From positions 1 through 64,000 of the forward strand of contig NZ_NJIG01000004.1 in the NCBI RefSeq assembly GCF_002209535.1: 64,000 nucleotides of DNA, written 5' to 3'. Numbering within the stretch: the first letter of the stretch is position 1; every line of letters begins with the position of its first letter. Source of the DNA: Achromobacter marplatensis. Its GTDB lineage: Bacteria > Pseudomonadota > Gammaproteobacteria > Burkholderiales > Burkholderiaceae_B. The notes below the pieces were generated by a model. It had not been told where the DNA came from. It worked only from the letters and a program-made list of their open reading frames with translations, and did not search any database. This document shows, one piece after another, positions 18,176 through 27,829 of this stretch. Made by a program: the position numbers and the translations under genes.

Positions 18176-18496
18176 ATGAACAACATTCGTAAAGGCGACG
18201 AAGTCATCGTCCTGACCGGCCGCGACAAGAAGCGTCGCGGTACCGTGCTGGCTCGTGTTGATGCCGACCACGTTCTGGTCGAAGGCGTCAACATCGTCAA
18301 GAAGCACGTGAAAGCCAACCCGATGGCTAACAACCCGGGCGGGATTGTCGAAAAGACCATGCCGATCCACATCTCGAATGTGGCGCTCTTCAACCCCGCA
18401 ACCGGTCGTGGCGACCGCGTGGGCGTTCAAGAAGTCGAAGGTCGCAAGGTCCGCGTGTTCCGTTCCAATGGTGCCGTTGTCGGCGCCAAGGCGTAA
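18176..18496 (+). CDS. rplX: 50S ribosomal protein L24
   Basis: L24 initiates 50S assembly and lies near the tunnel exit. The protein has 106 residues, with the KOW motif in [20 protein letters not shown] and the conserved [20 protein letters not shown]. It lies 11 bp after rplN. Confidence 0.98.
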   Translation: MNNIRKGDEVIVLTGRDKKRRGTVLARVDADHVLVEGVNIVKKHVKANPMANNPGGIVEKTMPIHISNVALFNPATGRGDRVGVQEVEGRKVRVFRSNGAVVGAKA

Positions 18497-18508
18497 GGGG
18501 CGATAGAC

Positions 18509-19048
18509 ATGTCTCGTTTGCAAGATTTCTACAAGAGCAAGGTCGCTGGCGACCTGCAGGCCAAGTTTGGCTACAAGAGCGTCATGGAAGTGCCGCGCAT
18601 CACCAAGATCACCCTGAACATGGGTGTCTCGGAAGCCGTGTCCGATAAGAAGGTTATCGAACACGCGGTGTCGGACCTGACCAAGATCGCTGGCCAAAAG
18701 CCTGTCGTGACGAAGACCAAGAAGGCTATCGCCGGTTTCAAGATCCGCGAAAACTACCCGATTGGTTGCATGGTCACGCTGCGTGGTCAACGCATGTACG
18801 AATTCCTGGATCGCCTCGTTGCGGTCGCGCTGCCTCGCGTGCGTGACTTCCGTGGTATCTCGGGTCGTGCATTTGACGGCCGCGGCAACTACAACATCGG
18901 GGTGAAAGAGCAGATCATTTTCCCCGAAATCGAGTACGACAAGATCGACGCGCTGCGTGGGCTGAACATCAGCATCACCACCTCCGCGAAGACCGACGAA
19001 GAAGCCAAGGCGCTGTTGACGGCCTTCAGCTTCCCGTTCCGTAACTAA
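18509..19048 (+). CDS. rplE: 50S ribosomal protein L5
   Basis: L5 binds 5S rRNA and the P-site tRNA. It has 179 residues. Characteristic segments are [38 protein letters not shown] and the C-terminal [20 protein letters not shown]. It follows rplX in the normal spc order. Confidence 0.98.
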   Translation: MSRLQDFYKSKVAGDLQAKFGYKSVMEVPRITKITLNMGVSEAVSDKKVIEHAVSDLTKIAGQKPVVTKTKKAIAGFKIRENYPIGCMVTLRGQRMYEFLDRLVAVALPRVRDFRGISGRAFDGRGNYNIGVKEQIIFPEIEYDKIDALRGLNISITTSAKTDEEAKALLTAFSFPFRN

Positions 19049-19060
19049 GGGGCTGATGAC

Positions 19061-19366
19061 GTGGCTAAACTTTCCCTCATCAATCGCGACATCAAGCGCG
19101 CCAAGCTGGCTGACAAGTTCGCTGCCAAGCGCGCTGAGTTGAAGTCGATCATCGACGACCAGTCGAAGACCGACGAAGAACGTTACCAAGCTCGGCTCAA
19201 GCTGCAACAGCTGCCGCGCAATGCCAATCCGACGCGCCAACGTAACCGTTGCGTGGTCACCGGTCGTCCGCGCGGTGTGTTCCGCAAGTTCGGCCTGACG
19301 CGTCACAAACTGCGTGAAATGGCGATGAAGGGCGAAATCCCCGGCATCACCAAGGCCAGCTGGTAG
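19061..19366 (+). CDS. rpsN: 30S ribosomal protein S14, zinc-free long form
   Basis: S14 is a late 30S head protein. The 101-residue protein uses a GTG start 12 bp after rplE. It is the long type lacking the CxxC...CxxC zinc ribbon. Only one cysteine remains, in [17 protein letters not shown]. The zinc-free form is normal for the housekeeping copy in proteobacteria. Confidence 0.98.
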   Translation: MAKLSLINRDIKRAKLADKFAAKRAELKSIIDDQSKTDEERYQARLKLQQLPRNANPTRQRNRCVVTGRPRGVFRKFGLTRHKLREMAMKGEIPGITKASW

Positions 19367-19376
19367 GAGATACATT

Positions 19377-19772
19377 ATGAGCATGAGCGATCCCATCGCC
19401 GATATGCTGACCCGCATTCGCAATGCGCAGCAAGTGGACAAAGTTACGGTGAGCATGCCCTCCTCGAAGCTGAAGGCGGCAATTGCCGCTGTGCTGAAAG
19501 ACGAAGGCTACATCGACAGCTTTGAAATCAAGGGCACCCAGGCCAAGCCTGAGCTCGAGATCACCCTGAAGTACTACGCTGGCCGTCCGGTTATCGAGCG
19601 CATTGAACGCGTGTCGCGCCCCGGTCTGCGTATCTACAAGGGCCGTACCAGCATTCCTCAGGTCATGAACGGCCTGGGCGTGGCTATCGTTTCGACCTCG
19701 CGCGGCGTCATGACCGACCGTAAGGCTCGCGCCAACGGCGTCGGCGGCGAAGTGCTGTGCTACGTGGCCTAA
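19377..19772 (+). CDS. rpsH: 30S ribosomal protein S8
   Basis: S8 organises the central domain of 16S rRNA and represses the spc operon in E. coli by binding the rplE region. It has 131 residues starting [18 protein letters not shown]. An alternative ATG two codons in would give MSDPIAD. The motif [20 protein letters not shown] and the ending LCYVA are canonical. Confidence 0.98.
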   Translation: MSMSDPIADMLTRIRNAQQVDKVTVSMPSSKLKAAIAAVLKDEGYIDSFEIKGTQAKPELEITLKYYAGRPVIERIERVSRPGLRIYKGRTSIPQVMNGLGVAIVSTSRGVMTDRKARANGVGGEVLCYVA

Positions 19773-19784
19773 GGAGAAATTCTA

Positions 19785-20318
19785 ATGTCACGTATCGCTA
19801 AGTATCCGGTCGAACTGCCCAAGGGTGTCGAAGCTGACATCAAGCAGGATCAGATCACTGTCAAGGGCCCGCTGGGCACCCTGACCCAAGCCCTGACTGG
19901 CGACGTCACCGTTGCGTTGGACGAAGGCAAGCTCACGTTTGCCGCCGCTAACGAAACGCGTCACGCCAATGCCATGTCGGGTACCGTGCGCGCTCTGGTG
20001 GCCAATATGGTTACCGGCGTGAGCAAGGGCTTCGAGCGCAAGCTGACCCTGGTTGGCGTGGGTTACCGCGCCTCGATCCAAGGCGATGCCGTTAAGCTGC
20101 AGCTCGGTTTCTCGCACGACGTTTTGCATCAGTTGCCGGCCGGTATCAAGGCCGAATGCCCCACCCAGACGGAAATCGTCATCAAGGGCGCCAACAAGCA
20201 AGTCGTCGGTCAGATGGCCGCTGAAATCCGCGCGTACCGCGAACCCGAACCCTACAAGGGCAAGGGTGTGCGTTACTCGGACGAACGCGTCGTCATCAAA
20301 GAAACCAAGAAGAAATAA
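19785..20318 (+). CDS. rplF: 50S ribosomal protein L6
   Basis: L6 lies near the GTPase-associated centre. It has 177 residues. The signature [20 protein letters not shown] near the C terminus and the two-fold repeated alpha/beta domains identify it. It is 12 bp downstream of rpsH. Confidence 0.98.
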   Translation: MSRIAKYPVELPKGVEADIKQDQITVKGPLGTLTQALTGDVTVALDEGKLTFAAANETRHANAMSGTVRALVANMVTGVSKGFERKLTLVGVGYRASIQGDAVKLQLGFSHDVLHQLPAGIKAECPTQTEIVIKGANKQVVGQMAAEIRAYREPEPYKGKGVRYSDERVVIKETKKK

Positions 20319-20339
20319 CGGCGCACGCAAGGACGAATC

Positions 20340-20705
20340 ATGGACAAAAAAGTTTCCCGTTTGCGTCGTGCGGTTCCGACCCGCCGGAAGATCAACGAGC
20401 TGCGCGTTCACCGCCTCTCGGTCTTCCGCTCGAACCAGCACATCTACGCCAACATCATTTCGCCGGAAGGCGATCGCGTTCTGGTCAGCGCCTCGACGGT
20501 GGAAGCCGAAGTGCGTGCGCAACTGGCCGGCCAAACCGGTCAGGGTGGCAACACTGCCGCTGCTACGCTGGTCGGCAAGCGCGTGGCCGAAAAGGCCAAG
20601 GCTGCCGGTATCGAACTGGTCGCTTTCGATCGCTCGGGCTTTCGTTACCATGGCCGCGTGAAAGCGCTGGCCGATGCCGCGCGTGAAGCCGGCCTGAAGT
20701 TCTAA
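20340..20705 (+). CDS. rplR: 50S ribosomal protein L18
   Basis: L18 delivers 5S rRNA with L5. The protein has 121 residues, with [19 protein letters not shown] and the closing [20 protein letters not shown]. It is in the usual place between rplF and rpsE. Confidence 0.98.
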   Translation: MDKKVSRLRRAVPTRRKINELRVHRLSVFRSNQHIYANIISPEGDRVLVSASTVEAEVRAQLAGQTGQGGNTAAATLVGKRVAEKAKAAGIELVAFDRSGFRYHGRVKALADAAREAGLKF

Positions 20706-20720
20706 GCGAGGATCTGTCAA

Positions 20721-21242
20721 ATGGCTAAAGTACAAGGCAAGAACGCCGCGGAAAAAGAGAACGATGACGGCCTCCGCGAAAAGATGATCGCGGTCAACCG
20801 CGTGAGCAAAGTGGTCAAGGGTGGTCGCACCATGAGCTTTGCCGCGCTGACCGTGGTTGGCGATGGCGATGGTCGCGTCGGCATGGGTAAGGGCAAGGCG
20901 CGTGAAGTGCCGGTGTCCGTTCAGAAGGCAATGGAACAGGCCCGTCGCGGCATGTTCAAGGTTGCCCTGAAGAACGGCACGCTGCACCACACCGTGGTTG
21001 GCAAGCATGGCGCCGCTACCGTGCTGATCTCGCCGGCTGCTGAAGGTACTGGCGTTATCGCCGGCGGCCCGATGCGCGCTATTTTTGAAGTGATGGGTGT
21101 GCGTAACGTGGTTGCCAAGAGCCTGGGCTCGAGCAACCCCTACAACATGGTTCGCGCCACGTTGAACGGTCTGCGCGCTTCCCTGACCCCGGCCGATGTT
21201 GCTGCCAAGCGCGGCAAGTCGGTCGAAGAAATCCTGGGGTAA
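20721..21242 (+). CDS. rpsE: 30S ribosomal protein S5
   Basis: S5 forms part of the mRNA entry tunnel and affects decoding accuracy. It has 173 residues. The N-terminal double-stranded-RNA-binding-like domain has [20 protein letters not shown], where spectinomycin-resistance changes occur in other species. No deletion is seen in that loop. The C-terminal part has [20 protein letters not shown]. Confidence 0.98.
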   Translation: MAKVQGKNAAEKENDDGLREKMIAVNRVSKVVKGGRTMSFAALTVVGDGDGRVGMGKGKAREVPVSVQKAMEQARRGMFKVALKNGTLHHTVVGKHGAATVLISPAAEGTGVIAGGPMRAIFEVMGVRNVVAKSLGSSNPYNMVRATLNGLRASLTPADVAAKRGKSVEEILG

Positions 21243-21245
21243 ATC

Positions 21246-21431
21246 ATGGCTCAGAAGCAGATCAAAGTGACCCTCGTGCGCTCGGTGATCGGTACCAAGC
21301 AATCGCACCGTGATACGGTTCGCGGTTTGGGCTTGGGTCGCATCAACAGCAGCCGCGTGCTGGTCGATACGCCCGAGGTGCGTGGGATGATCCGTAAGGT
21401 GGATTATCTCGTTTCCGTCTCGGAAGCCTAA
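21246..21431 (+). CDS. rpmD: 50S ribosomal protein L30
   Basis: The 61-residue L30 has the family core [20 protein letters not shown], followed by [13 protein letters not shown]. It begins 3 bp after rpsE and precedes rplO by 9 bp. It is a non-essential peripheral 50S protein in other bacteria. Confidence 0.97.
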   Translation: MAQKQIKVTLVRSVIGTKQSHRDTVRGLGLGRINSSRVLVDTPEVRGMIRKVDYLVSVSEA

Positions 21432-21440
21432 GGAATCACC

Positions 21441-21881
21441 ATGTCGGATATGCAACTTAATTCGCTGAAGCCCGCTGAGGGCAGCAAGCACGCCAAGCGC
21501 CGCGTCGGCCGTGGCATCGGTTCGGGTCTGGGTAAAACCGCCGGCCGTGGTCACAAGGGTCAGAAGTCGCGCTCGGGCGGTTTCCATAAGGTTGGCTTCG
21601 AAGGCGGTCAAATGCCGCTGCAGCGTCGTCTGCCCAAGCGTGGTTTCACCCCGCTCGGTCAACACCTGTATGCCGAAGTTCGTCTGTCGGACCTGCAAGC
21701 CCTGCCCATCGACGAAATCGATGTGCAAGTGCTGAAGGCGGCTGGCGTGATTGGCCAGGCGGTTCGTTACGCCAAGGTCATCAAGTCGGGTGAACTCTCG
21801 CGCAAGGTCGTGCTCAAGGGCATTACCGCGACGGCTGGTGCTCGCACCGCCATCGAAGCCGCGGGCGGCTCGCTTGCTTGA
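21441..21881 (+). CDS. rplO: 50S ribosomal protein L15
   Basis: L15 is a late assembly protein with a long basic N-terminal extension that penetrates the 50S core. The 146-residue protein has the glycine-rich [20 protein letters not shown] and [17 protein letters not shown] segments. It is directly upstream of secY, as usual. Confidence 0.98.
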   Translation: MSDMQLNSLKPAEGSKHAKRRVGRGIGSGLGKTAGRGHKGQKSRSGGFHKVGFEGGQMPLQRRLPKRGFTPLGQHLYAEVRLSDLQALPIDEIDVQVLKAAGVIGQAVRYAKVIKSGELSRKVVLKGITATAGARTAIEAAGGSLA

Positions 21882-21895
21882 TCACGAGGTGACGA

Positions 21896-23221
21896 GTGGC
21901 TAACGCGCAGGCATTGGGCAAAACCGGAGCACGGTACGGTGATTTGAAGCGCCGTCTTGTGTTCCTGGTGCTCGCCCTGGTGGTTTACCGTTTGGGTACA
22001 CACATCCCCGTACCGGGTATTAATCCGGATGCGCTGGCGGACTTGTTCCGTCAGAACCAGGGCGGGATCCTGGGCCTGTTCAACATGTTCTCGGGTGGGG
22101 CGCTCTCGCGTTTCTCGATTTTTGCCCTGGGGATCATGCCGTACATTTCGGCATCCATCATCATGCAGTTGATGTCGGTGGTGGTGCCGTCGCTGGAAGC
22201 GCTCAAGAAAGAGGGCGAAGCCGGTCGTCGGAAGATTACCCAGTACACCCGCTACGGCACAGTCGTGCTGGCGCTGGTGCAAGCAGTGGGCATTTCGGTA
22301 GCGTTGGAGTCCCAGCAGGGACTGGTGATCGATCCGGGTATGCTGTTTCGCTTCACGACCGTTGTGACTCTGGTCACTGGCACCATGTTCGTCATGTGGC
22401 TGGGTGAGCAGATTACGGAACGCGGTCTGGGCAACGGGATTTCCATCCTGATCTTCGCAGGTATCGTTGCGGGTCTGCCCGCGGCGCTGGCTGCACTGTT
22501 GGACCTGGTCCGCACCAACGCGATGTCCGTGCTTTCGGCACTGTTCATCGTGGCTCTGGTGGTGCTGGTTACCGCTTTTGTGGTGTTCGTGGAACGCGGA
22601 CAGCGCAAGATCACGGTGAACTACGCCAAGCGTCAGGTCGGCAATAAGGTCTACGGTGGTCAAAGCTCGCATTTGCCGCTGAAGCTGAACATGGCAGGGG
22701 TGATTCCGCCGATCTTCGCATCGTCGATCATTCTGTTCCCGGCCACGATCACGAGCTGGTTCTCCAGCAGTGAGAACATGCGCTGGCTTAGCGACCTGGC
22801 TGCGGCCCTGTCGCCTCGTCAACCGCTCTACATCACGCTGTACTCCGTCGCGATTATTTTCTTCTGCTTTTTCTACACGGCTCTGGTGTTCAACAGCCGC
22901 GAAACGGCGGACAACCTGAAGAAGAGTGGTGCGTTTGTTCCGGGCATTCGTCCGGGTGAACAAACAGCGCGCTACATCGACAAGATCCTGATGCGTCTGA
23001 CGCTCGCAGGTGCCTTGTACATCACTTTGGTGTGCCTGTTGCCTGAATTCTTGGTGATGCGCTGGAACGTTCCTTTCTACTTCGGTGGTACGTCTCTGTT
23101 GATTATTGTGGTGGTGACGATGGATTTCATGGCACAGGTTCAGGCCTACATGATGTCTCACCAGTACGACTCGTTGCTCAAGAAGGCCAACTTCAAGGGC
23201 GCGGGTTTGCCGATGCGGTAA
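21896..23221 (+). CDS. secY: Protein translocase subunit SecY
   Basis: SecY is the channel of the SecYEG translocon in the inner membrane. The 441-residue protein has ten predicted membrane segments and a plug-region sequence after the first of them. Family motifs include [29 protein letters not shown] and the cytoplasmic loop [16 protein letters not shown]. It uses a GTG start 14 bp after rplO and is coregulated with the ribosomal genes. Confidence 0.98.
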   Translation: MANAQALGKTGARYGDLKRRLVFLVLALVVYRLGTHIPVPGINPDALADLFRQNQGGILGLFNMFSGGALSRFSIFALGIMPYISASIIMQLMSVVVPSLEALKKEGEAGRRKITQYTRYGTVVLALVQAVGISVALESQQGLVIDPGMLFRFTTVVTLVTGTMFVMWLGEQITERGLGNGISILIFAGIVAGLPAALAALLDLVRTNAMSVLSALFIVALVVLVTAFVVFVERGQRKITVNYAKRQVGNKVYGGQSSHLPLKLNMAGVIPPIFASSIILFPATITSWFSSSENMRWLSDLAAALSPRQPLYITLYSVAIIFFCFFYTALVFNSRETADNLKKSGAFVPGIRPGEQTARYIDKILMRLTLAGALYITLVCLLPEFLVMRWNVPFYFGGTSLLIIVVVTMDFMAQVQAYMMSHQYDSLLKKANFKGAGLPMR

Positions 23222-23229
23222 GCAAAAGA

Positions 23230-23448
23230 ATGTCCAAGGACGACGTCATTCAGATGCAAGGCGAGGTTCTTGAGAACCTCCCGAACGCGACATTTCGCGT
23301 CAAGCTCGAAAACGGCCACGTGGTGTTGGGCCATATTTCCGGCAAGATGCGTATGCATTACATCCGGATCCTGCCGGGTGACAAGGTCACAGTGGAGCTC
23401 ACGCCCTATGATCTGACGCGAGCCAGGATAGTTTTCCGCTCCAAATGA
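23230..23448 (+). CDS. infA: Translation initiation factor IF-1
   Basis: IF-1 is a 72-residue OB-fold protein that occupies the A site during initiation. The sequence [20 protein letters not shown] and the end [16 protein letters not shown] are diagnostic. It lies between secY and rpmJ, a typical beta- and gamma-proteobacterial position. Confidence 0.98.
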   Translation: MSKDDVIQMQGEVLENLPNATFRVKLENGHVVLGHISGKMRMHYIRILPGDKVTVELTPYDLTRARIVFRSK

Positions 23449-23482
23449 GCGGAACCGGATTACGGAAAATTAGGAGTCAACC

Positions 23483-23596
23483 ATGAAAGTAATGGCATCG
23501 GTTAAGCGGATCTGCCGCAACTGCAAAGTTATCAAACGTCACGGCGTGGTGCGTGTTATCTGCACCGACCCGCGTCACAAGCAGCGTCAAGGCTAA
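23483..23596 (+). CDS. rpmJ: 50S ribosomal protein L36
   Basis: This short gene encodes 37 residues from ATG 23483 (AGGAG at 23472-23476). It is the zinc-binding form, with ligands Cys11, Cys14, Cys27 and His32 in [13 protein letters not shown] and [13 protein letters not shown]. It lies between infA and rpsM. The initial [14 protein letters not shown] is typical of beta-proteobacteria. Confidence 0.97.
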
Positions 23597-23639
23597 CTCG
23601 GGTTAGCGACTACGCAACAGATTTATTCAAGGAATAGTC

Positions 23640-24005
23640 ATGGCCCGTATTGCTGGCATTAACATCCCGCCGCAACAGCACGCCGAGATCGGACTGACCG
23701 CCATTTTTGGCATTGGTCGTACGCGCGCTCGCAAAATCTGCGAAGCGGCAAACGTACCCTTTGACAAAAAGGTCAAGGATCTGAACGACGCTGAATTGGA
23801 ACGCGTCCGCGAACATGTTGGTTTGTTCACGGTTGAAGGCGACCTGCGTCGTGAAGTACAGCTCTCGATCAAGCGTTTGATCGACCTGGGAACCTACCGC
23901 GGTATGCGTCACAAGCGCGGTTTGCCCGTGCGCGGCCAGCGCACTCGCACCAACGCACGGACCCGTAAGGGCCCGCGTCGTGCAGCTGCGTCCCTGAAGA
24001 AATAA
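23640..24005 (+). CDS. rpsM: 30S ribosomal protein S13
   Basis: S13 contacts the P-site tRNA and forms intersubunit bridges. It has 121 residues. The helix-two-turns-helix region [15 protein letters not shown] and the basic tail [16 protein letters not shown] are present. It is the first gene of the alpha-operon group. Confidence 0.98.
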   Translation: MARIAGINIPPQQHAEIGLTAIFGIGRTRARKICEAANVPFDKKVKDLNDAELERVREHVGLFTVEGDLRREVQLSIKRLIDLGTYRGMRHKRGLPVRGQRTRTNARTRKGPRRAAASLKK

Positions 24006-24020
24006 TCGAGGAACAGGATT

Positions 24021-24422
24021 ATGGCGAAAGCTTCCACCAGCGGCGCTTCGCGCGTGCGCAAAAAGGTTAAGAAGAACGTCTCGGACGGCATCGCGCACGT
24101 TCACGCTTCGTTCAACAACACCATCATCACCATCACCGATCGTCAGGGCAACGCACTGTCGTGGGCCACGTCGGGCGGTGCTGGTTTCAAGGGTTCGCGT
24201 AAGTCGACCCCGTTCGCCGCGCAGGTCGCTGCTGAAACGGCTGGCCGCGTCGCGCTGGAGTACGGCATCAAGACTCTGGAAGTGCGTATCAAGGGCCCCG
24301 GCCCCGGTCGCGAATCGTCTGTCCGTGCGCTGAACGCGCTGGGCATCAAGATTTCGTCCATCGCCGACATCACGCCCGTTCCGCACAACGGCTGCCGTCC
24401 GCCGAAGCGTCGTCGTATCTAA
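24021..24422 (+). CDS. rpsK: 30S ribosomal protein S11
   Basis: S11 lies on the 30S platform near the E site. The 133-residue protein has [19 protein letters not shown] and the C-terminal [16 protein letters not shown]. Position between rpsM and rpsD is conserved. Confidence 0.98.
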   Translation: MAKASTSGASRVRKKVKKNVSDGIAHVHASFNNTIITITDRQGNALSWATSGGAGFKGSRKSTPFAAQVAAETAGRVALEYGIKTLEVRIKGPGPGRESSVRALNALGIKISSIADITPVPHNGCRPPKRRRI

Positions 24423-24433
24423 AGGGAATCCAC

Positions 24434-25057
24434 ATGGCACGTTATATTGGACCCAAATGCAAGCTCTCGCGCCGCGAGGGTACTGACCTGTTCCTGAAGA
24501 GCGCCCGTCGCTCGCTGGATTCCAAGTGCAAGCTGGATTCCAAGCCTGGCCAACACGGCCGCACTTCGGGTGCCCGCACTTCCGACTACGGCCTGCAGCT
24601 GCGCGAAAAGCAAAAGCTCAAACGCATGTACGGCGTGCTGGAAAAGCAATTCCGCAAGTACTTCGCTGAAGCAGAGCGTCGCCGTGGCAACACCGGCGAA
24701 ACCCTGATCCAGTTGCTGGAATCGCGCCTGGACAACGTCGTCTACCGCATGGGCTTCGGCTCGACGCGCGCCGAAGCTCGCCAGCTGGTGAGCCACCGCG
24801 CCATCGAACTGAACGGCCACACGGCTGACATCGCTTCGATGCTGGTCAAGGCTGGCGACGTCGTTTCGATCCGTGAAAAGGCCAAGAAGCAAGGCCGTAT
24901 CAAGGAATCGCTCGACCTGGCCACCAGCATCGGCATCCCCCAATGGGTGGAAGTCGATTCGACCAAGCTGACCGGTACGTTCAAGTCGGTCCCCGATCGC
25001 GCTGACGTCGCTCGCGACATCAACGAATCGATGGTCGTCGAACTGTACTCGCGTTAA
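24434..25057 (+). CDS. rpsD: 30S ribosomal protein S4
   Basis: S4 nucleates 30S assembly and represses the alpha operon in E. coli. It has 207 residues. The S4 RNA-binding domain is recognised from [20 protein letters not shown] and [14 protein letters not shown]. The N-terminal arm keeps only Cys9 and Cys32 and not four zinc ligands. A hairpin (25068-25096) follows the stop. Confidence 0.98.
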   Translation: MARYIGPKCKLSRREGTDLFLKSARRSLDSKCKLDSKPGQHGRTSGARTSDYGLQLREKQKLKRMYGVLEKQFRKYFAEAERRRGNTGETLIQLLESRLDNVVYRMGFGSTRAEARQLVSHRAIELNGHTADIASMLVKAGDVVSIREKAKKQGRIKESLDLATSIGIPQWVEVDSTKLTGTFKSVPDRADVARDINESMVVELYSR

Positions 25058-25067
25058 TCAGGTCTCT

Positions 25068-25096
25068 GCCGGCGCCTCCTTCGCAGGTGTGCCGGC
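25068..25096 (+). other. Hairpin after rpsD, in the rpoA leader
   Basis: GCCGGCGCCT and AGGTGTGCCGGC pair imperfectly around CCTTCGC. No T run follows, so it is not a classical terminator. It could modulate the ratio of rpoA to ribosomal-protein expression. A second GC-rich stem (AGCCCGC/GCGGGCT) lies near 25136-25171. Confidence 0.35.
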
Positions 25097-25277
25097 ACGA
25101 AGCTGGTCTCGCGACCCGTTTGCACGTCCCGCAGCAGCCCGCTTTCCGCCTTTTGGTGGGGCGGGCTTTGCGGTAAGTATCGGCCGGCGTTTTCGCGCCG
25201 CCCGAGTTTCATGTTTCACCCTGTCCATCAGCCTTATCGGTGTAACGAGCCGAGGGTATTGAAAAGGAACACAGTAA

Positions 25278-26264
25278 ATGTCCACTCAAGGTTTCCTGAA
25301 GCCGCGCTCCATTGAAGTCGAACCGGTCGGCACGCACCATGCCAAGATCGTGATGGAGCCGTTCGAGCGTGGCTACGGTCATACGCTGGGCAACGCCCTG
25401 CGCCGCATCCTGCTGTCTTCGATGACCGGCTACGCGCCGACCGAAGTCCAGATGACGGGCGTGGTGCACGAATACTCGACCATCCCGGGCGTTCGCGAAG
25501 ATGTCGTCGACATCCTGCTGAACCTGAAGGGCGTGGTCTTCAAGCTGCACAATCGCGACGAAGTGACCCTGGTTCTGCGCAAGACCGGCGCGGGCACCGT
25601 GCTGGCCAGCGACATCGAGCTGCCGCATGACGTCGAGATCATCAACCCCGGCCATGCCATCTGCAACCTGACGGACGCAGGCAAGCTGGAAATGCAGATC
25701 AAGGTTGAAAAGGGCCGCGGCTACGTGCCGGGCAACGTGCGCGCGCTGTCGGAAGACCGCACCCACACCATCGGCCGCATCGTTCTGGACGCTTCGTTCA
25801 GCCCGGTCCGCCGCGTGAGCTACGCGGTTGAAAGCGCCCGCGTGGAACAGCGCACCGACCTGGACAAGCTGGTTCTGGACATCGAAACCAACGGCGTCAT
25901 CTCGCCCGAGGAAGCGGTGCGCCAGTCGGCTCGCATCTTGATGGACCAGATCTCGGTCTTCGCTGCTCTGGAAGGCGCTGGCGATTCGTACGAAGCCCCG
26001 GTCCGCGGCACGCCGCAGATCGACCCGGTGCTGCTGCGCCCGGTCGACGACCTGGAACTGACCGTACGTTCGGCCAACTGCCTGAAGGCCGAAAACATCT
26101 ACTACATCGGCGACCTGATTCAGCGTACCGAAAACGAGCTGCTCAAGACCCCGAACCTGGGTCGCAAGTCGCTCAACGAGATCAAGGAAGTCCTGGCTGC
26201 ACGTGGTCTGACTCTGGGCATGAAGCTCGAGAACTGGCCGCCCCTGGGCCTGGAGCGTCCGTAA
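25278..26264 (+). CDS. rpoA: DNA-directed RNA polymerase subunit alpha
   Basis: Alpha nucleates RNA polymerase assembly and contacts activators and UP elements. The 328-residue protein has the N-terminal dimerisation domain (residues 1-235, with [17 protein letters not shown]) and the C-terminal DNA-binding domain (about 250-320, with [19 protein letters not shown] and [15 protein letters not shown]). A 220-bp leader separates it from rpsD, longer than usual, so partial independent expression is possible. Confidence 0.98.
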   Translation: MSTQGFLKPRSIEVEPVGTHHAKIVMEPFERGYGHTLGNALRRILLSSMTGYAPTEVQMTGVVHEYSTIPGVREDVVDILLNLKGVVFKLHNRDEVTLVLRKTGAGTVLASDIELPHDVEIINPGHAICNLTDAGKLEMQIKVEKGRGYVPGNVRALSEDRTHTIGRIVLDASFSPVRRVSYAVESARVEQRTDLDKLVLDIETNGVISPEEAVRQSARILMDQISVFAALEGAGDSYEAPVRGTPQIDPVLLRPVDDLELTVRSANCLKAENIYYIGDLIQRTENELLKTPNLGRKSLNEIKEVLAARGLTLGMKLENWPPLGLERP

Positions 26265-26279
26265 GTCTTAAGAGGGTGA

Positions 26280-26301
26280 CGCCCCGGAAACGGGGCGTTT
26301 C
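26280..26301 (+). other. Short hairpin between rpoA and rplQ
   Basis: ACGCCCC and GGGGCGT pair around GGAAAC, followed by only TTT. This is weak as a terminator, and partial readthrough into rplQ is likely. Confidence 0.35.
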
Positions 26302-26409
26302 CCGCAGCGCCCGGTTTTACCGCCGGGCCGTTTGCGAAATCGTCGTAAAATGCACCGTTTTCTACCGGACCGCGGCCTGATTGCAGGTTGATAGAAGAGC
26401 CGGCAACCC

Positions 26410-26425
26410 GATGGCGAACGCCATC
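26410..26425 (+). other. Hairpin in the rplQ leader
   Basis: GATGGC and GCCATC are perfectly paired around GAAC, 24 bp before the rplQ start codon. It may affect ribosome access. No regulation is demonstrated. Confidence 0.3.
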
Positions 26426-26448
26426 TTTAGATTCAAAGGAAACTTATC

Positions 26449-26841
26449 ATGCGTCACGGTAATGGCTTGCGTAAGCTCAACCGCACCAGCAGTCACCGTC
26501 TTGCCATGTTCCGCAACATGGCCGTTTCGTTGATCACCCACGAAGCCATCAAGACCACGCTGCCGAAGGCGAAAGAATTGCGCCGCGTCATCGAACCCCT
26601 GATCACGCTGGGCAAAGAGCCCACGCTGGCGAACAAGCGTCTGGCATTTGCCCGTCTGCGCGATCGCGATGCGGTGGTGAAGCTGTTTGCCGAAATCGGC
26701 CCGCGCTACGCGGCCCGTAACGGTGGCTACACCCGCGTGCTGAAGATGGGCTTCCGTCAAGGCGACAACGCTCCCATGGCTTTCATGGAACTGGTTGACC
26801 GTCCGGAAGTTGATGAAGCCGCTGCGGACAGCGCCGAGTAA
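26449..26841 (+). CDS. rplQ: 50S ribosomal protein L17
   Basis: L17 is at the tunnel exit region of the 50S subunit. The 130-residue protein starts with [17 protein letters not shown] and has the conserved [19 protein letters not shown] and [20 protein letters not shown]. It ends the alpha operon and is followed by a strong terminator. Confidence 0.98.
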   Translation: MRHGNGLRKLNRTSSHRLAMFRNMAVSLITHEAIKTTLPKAKELRRVIEPLITLGKEPTLANKRLAFARLRDRDAVVKLFAEIGPRYAARNGGYTRVLKMGFRQGDNAPMAFMELVDRPEVDEAAADSAE

Positions 26842-26863
26842 TTCTCGGTAGCTCGATAAGCGA

Positions 26864-26899
26864 CAAGGGCGGGTCTTCGGACCCGCCCTTGTTTTATTT
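26864..26899 (+). terminator. Rho-independent terminator after rplQ
   Basis: AAGGGCGGGTC and GACCCGCCCTT pair perfectly around a TTCG tetraloop, followed by GTTTTATTT. It closes the ribosomal superoperon. Confidence 0.92.
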
Positions 26900-26922
26900 G
26901 CGCGCCCGCCACGGCGTTTGGA

Positions 26923-27360
26923 TCACGAGGCGTGCAATTCCCCCCGCAACTGCGCCGCGGTGGCCGCCAGCGCCTCCTGAGGCGGTTGGGGCGGCATCCG
27001 GAACGTCAGGTCCTGCTGTTCGATGTACTGCGTGGACGTCACGTCTTGCGTGTGATGCATCGGGATGATGTGGGCGTGGGCGTGCGCCACGTGGATGCCG
27101 GTGAAGGCGAAGCCCACCCGTTCGACCCCGTACAGCCGCTTCATGTGACGCCCGAGCTTTTGCCCCAGGTTCAGGATGTGGCCGGCGAGATCGGCGGGCA
27201 TGTCCTCGTAATAGGGGTAATGCTGCTTCGGGATGATGAGGGTGTGGCCCGGGCGCACCGGCTGGATGTCCAGGAAGGCCAGCAGGCGCTCGTCTTCGTG
27301 GATGATGTGCGCGGGGATCTCGTGCCGCGCGATGCGGCAGAACAGACAGTTGTCGGACAT
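26923..27360 (-). CDS. HIT family nucleotide hydrolase
   Basis: The histidine-triad protein has 145 residues from ATG 27360 (GAGG in front). The frame is open further upstream to 27615 without support. An N-terminal CxxC (NCLFCRIA) with downstream histidines fits the zinc-binding HIT subgroup. The triad motif is HAHAHIIP near residue 105. HIT proteins hydrolyse adenosine phosphoramidates or dinucleoside polyphosphates. The physiological substrate is unknown. It is divergent to cutA across 121 bp. Confidence 0.92.
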   Translation of the reverse strand: MSDNCLFCRIARHEIPAHIIHEDERLLAFLDIQPVRPGHTLIIPKQHYPYYEDMPADLAGHILNLGQKLGRHMKRLYGVERVGFAFTGIHVAHAHAHIIPMHHTQDVTSTQYIEQQDLTFRMPPQPPQEALAATAAQLRGELHAS

Positions 27361-27481
27361 GCGTGCCTCGGTGAAAACGGATGGCTGGGTGGCATGGCCG
27401 GCGCCGAGGATCCGGGCGGCCGCCGCAATACCGATAAAATACCCCGAGTTACATCTCACACGGGTATCCCGAGGAGGCTCC

Positions 27482-27829
27482 ATGTTGCGCGATGACGACG
27501 TCGTGCTGGTCATCAGCAATGCGCCGGACGTGCTGCTTGCGAAGCGCATCGCGCACGTGCTGGTGGAAGACGGGTTGGCGGCCTGCGTGAACCTTGGCGC
27601 GCCGGGCCTGTCCATCTACCAGTGGAACGGAGAGGTCGAAGGGGCGGAAGAAGTCCCCATCCACATCAAGACCACCTACGCGCGCCACCAGGCAGTGGTT
27701 CAGGCCCTGGCGCAGATGCATCCCTATGATGTGCCCGAAATCATCGTGCTGCCGGTCATCGGCGGCGCGGCGCCTTATCTGGATTGGGTGCGCGAGCAGA
27801 CGGCCGTCACGCAGAACAAGAGAGACTGA
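27482..27829 (+). CDS. cutA: Divalent-cation tolerance protein CutA
   Basis: CutA is a small trimeric signalling-type protein first linked to copper tolerance. The 115-residue protein has VVLVISNAPDVLLAKRIAHV, LAACVNLGAPGLSIYQWNG and the family EEVPIHIKTTYARHQAV. Its stop codon overlaps the dsbD start (TGATG). The cutA-dsbD (dipZ) pairing is conserved in many proteobacteria and supports both assignments. The role of CutA in thiol-redox supply remains unclear. Confidence 0.95.
   Translation: MLRDDDVVLVISNAPDVLLAKRIAHVLVEDGLAACVNLGAPGLSIYQWNGEVEGAEEVPIHIKTTYARHQAVVQALAQMHPYDVPEIIVLPVIGGAAPYLDWVREQTAVTQNKRD

Noticed and set aside
19788..21728. 646-codon minus-strand open frame
   Set aside because: It lies antisense to rplF, rplR, rpsE, rpmD and rplO, and its translation has no recognisable domain. 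It is a codon-bias artefact.
27439..27467. ATACCC/GGGTAT inverted repeat between the HIT and cutA genes
   Set aside because: The arms are only 6 bp with a 17-bp spacer and no linked regulator. Chance occurrence is likely.
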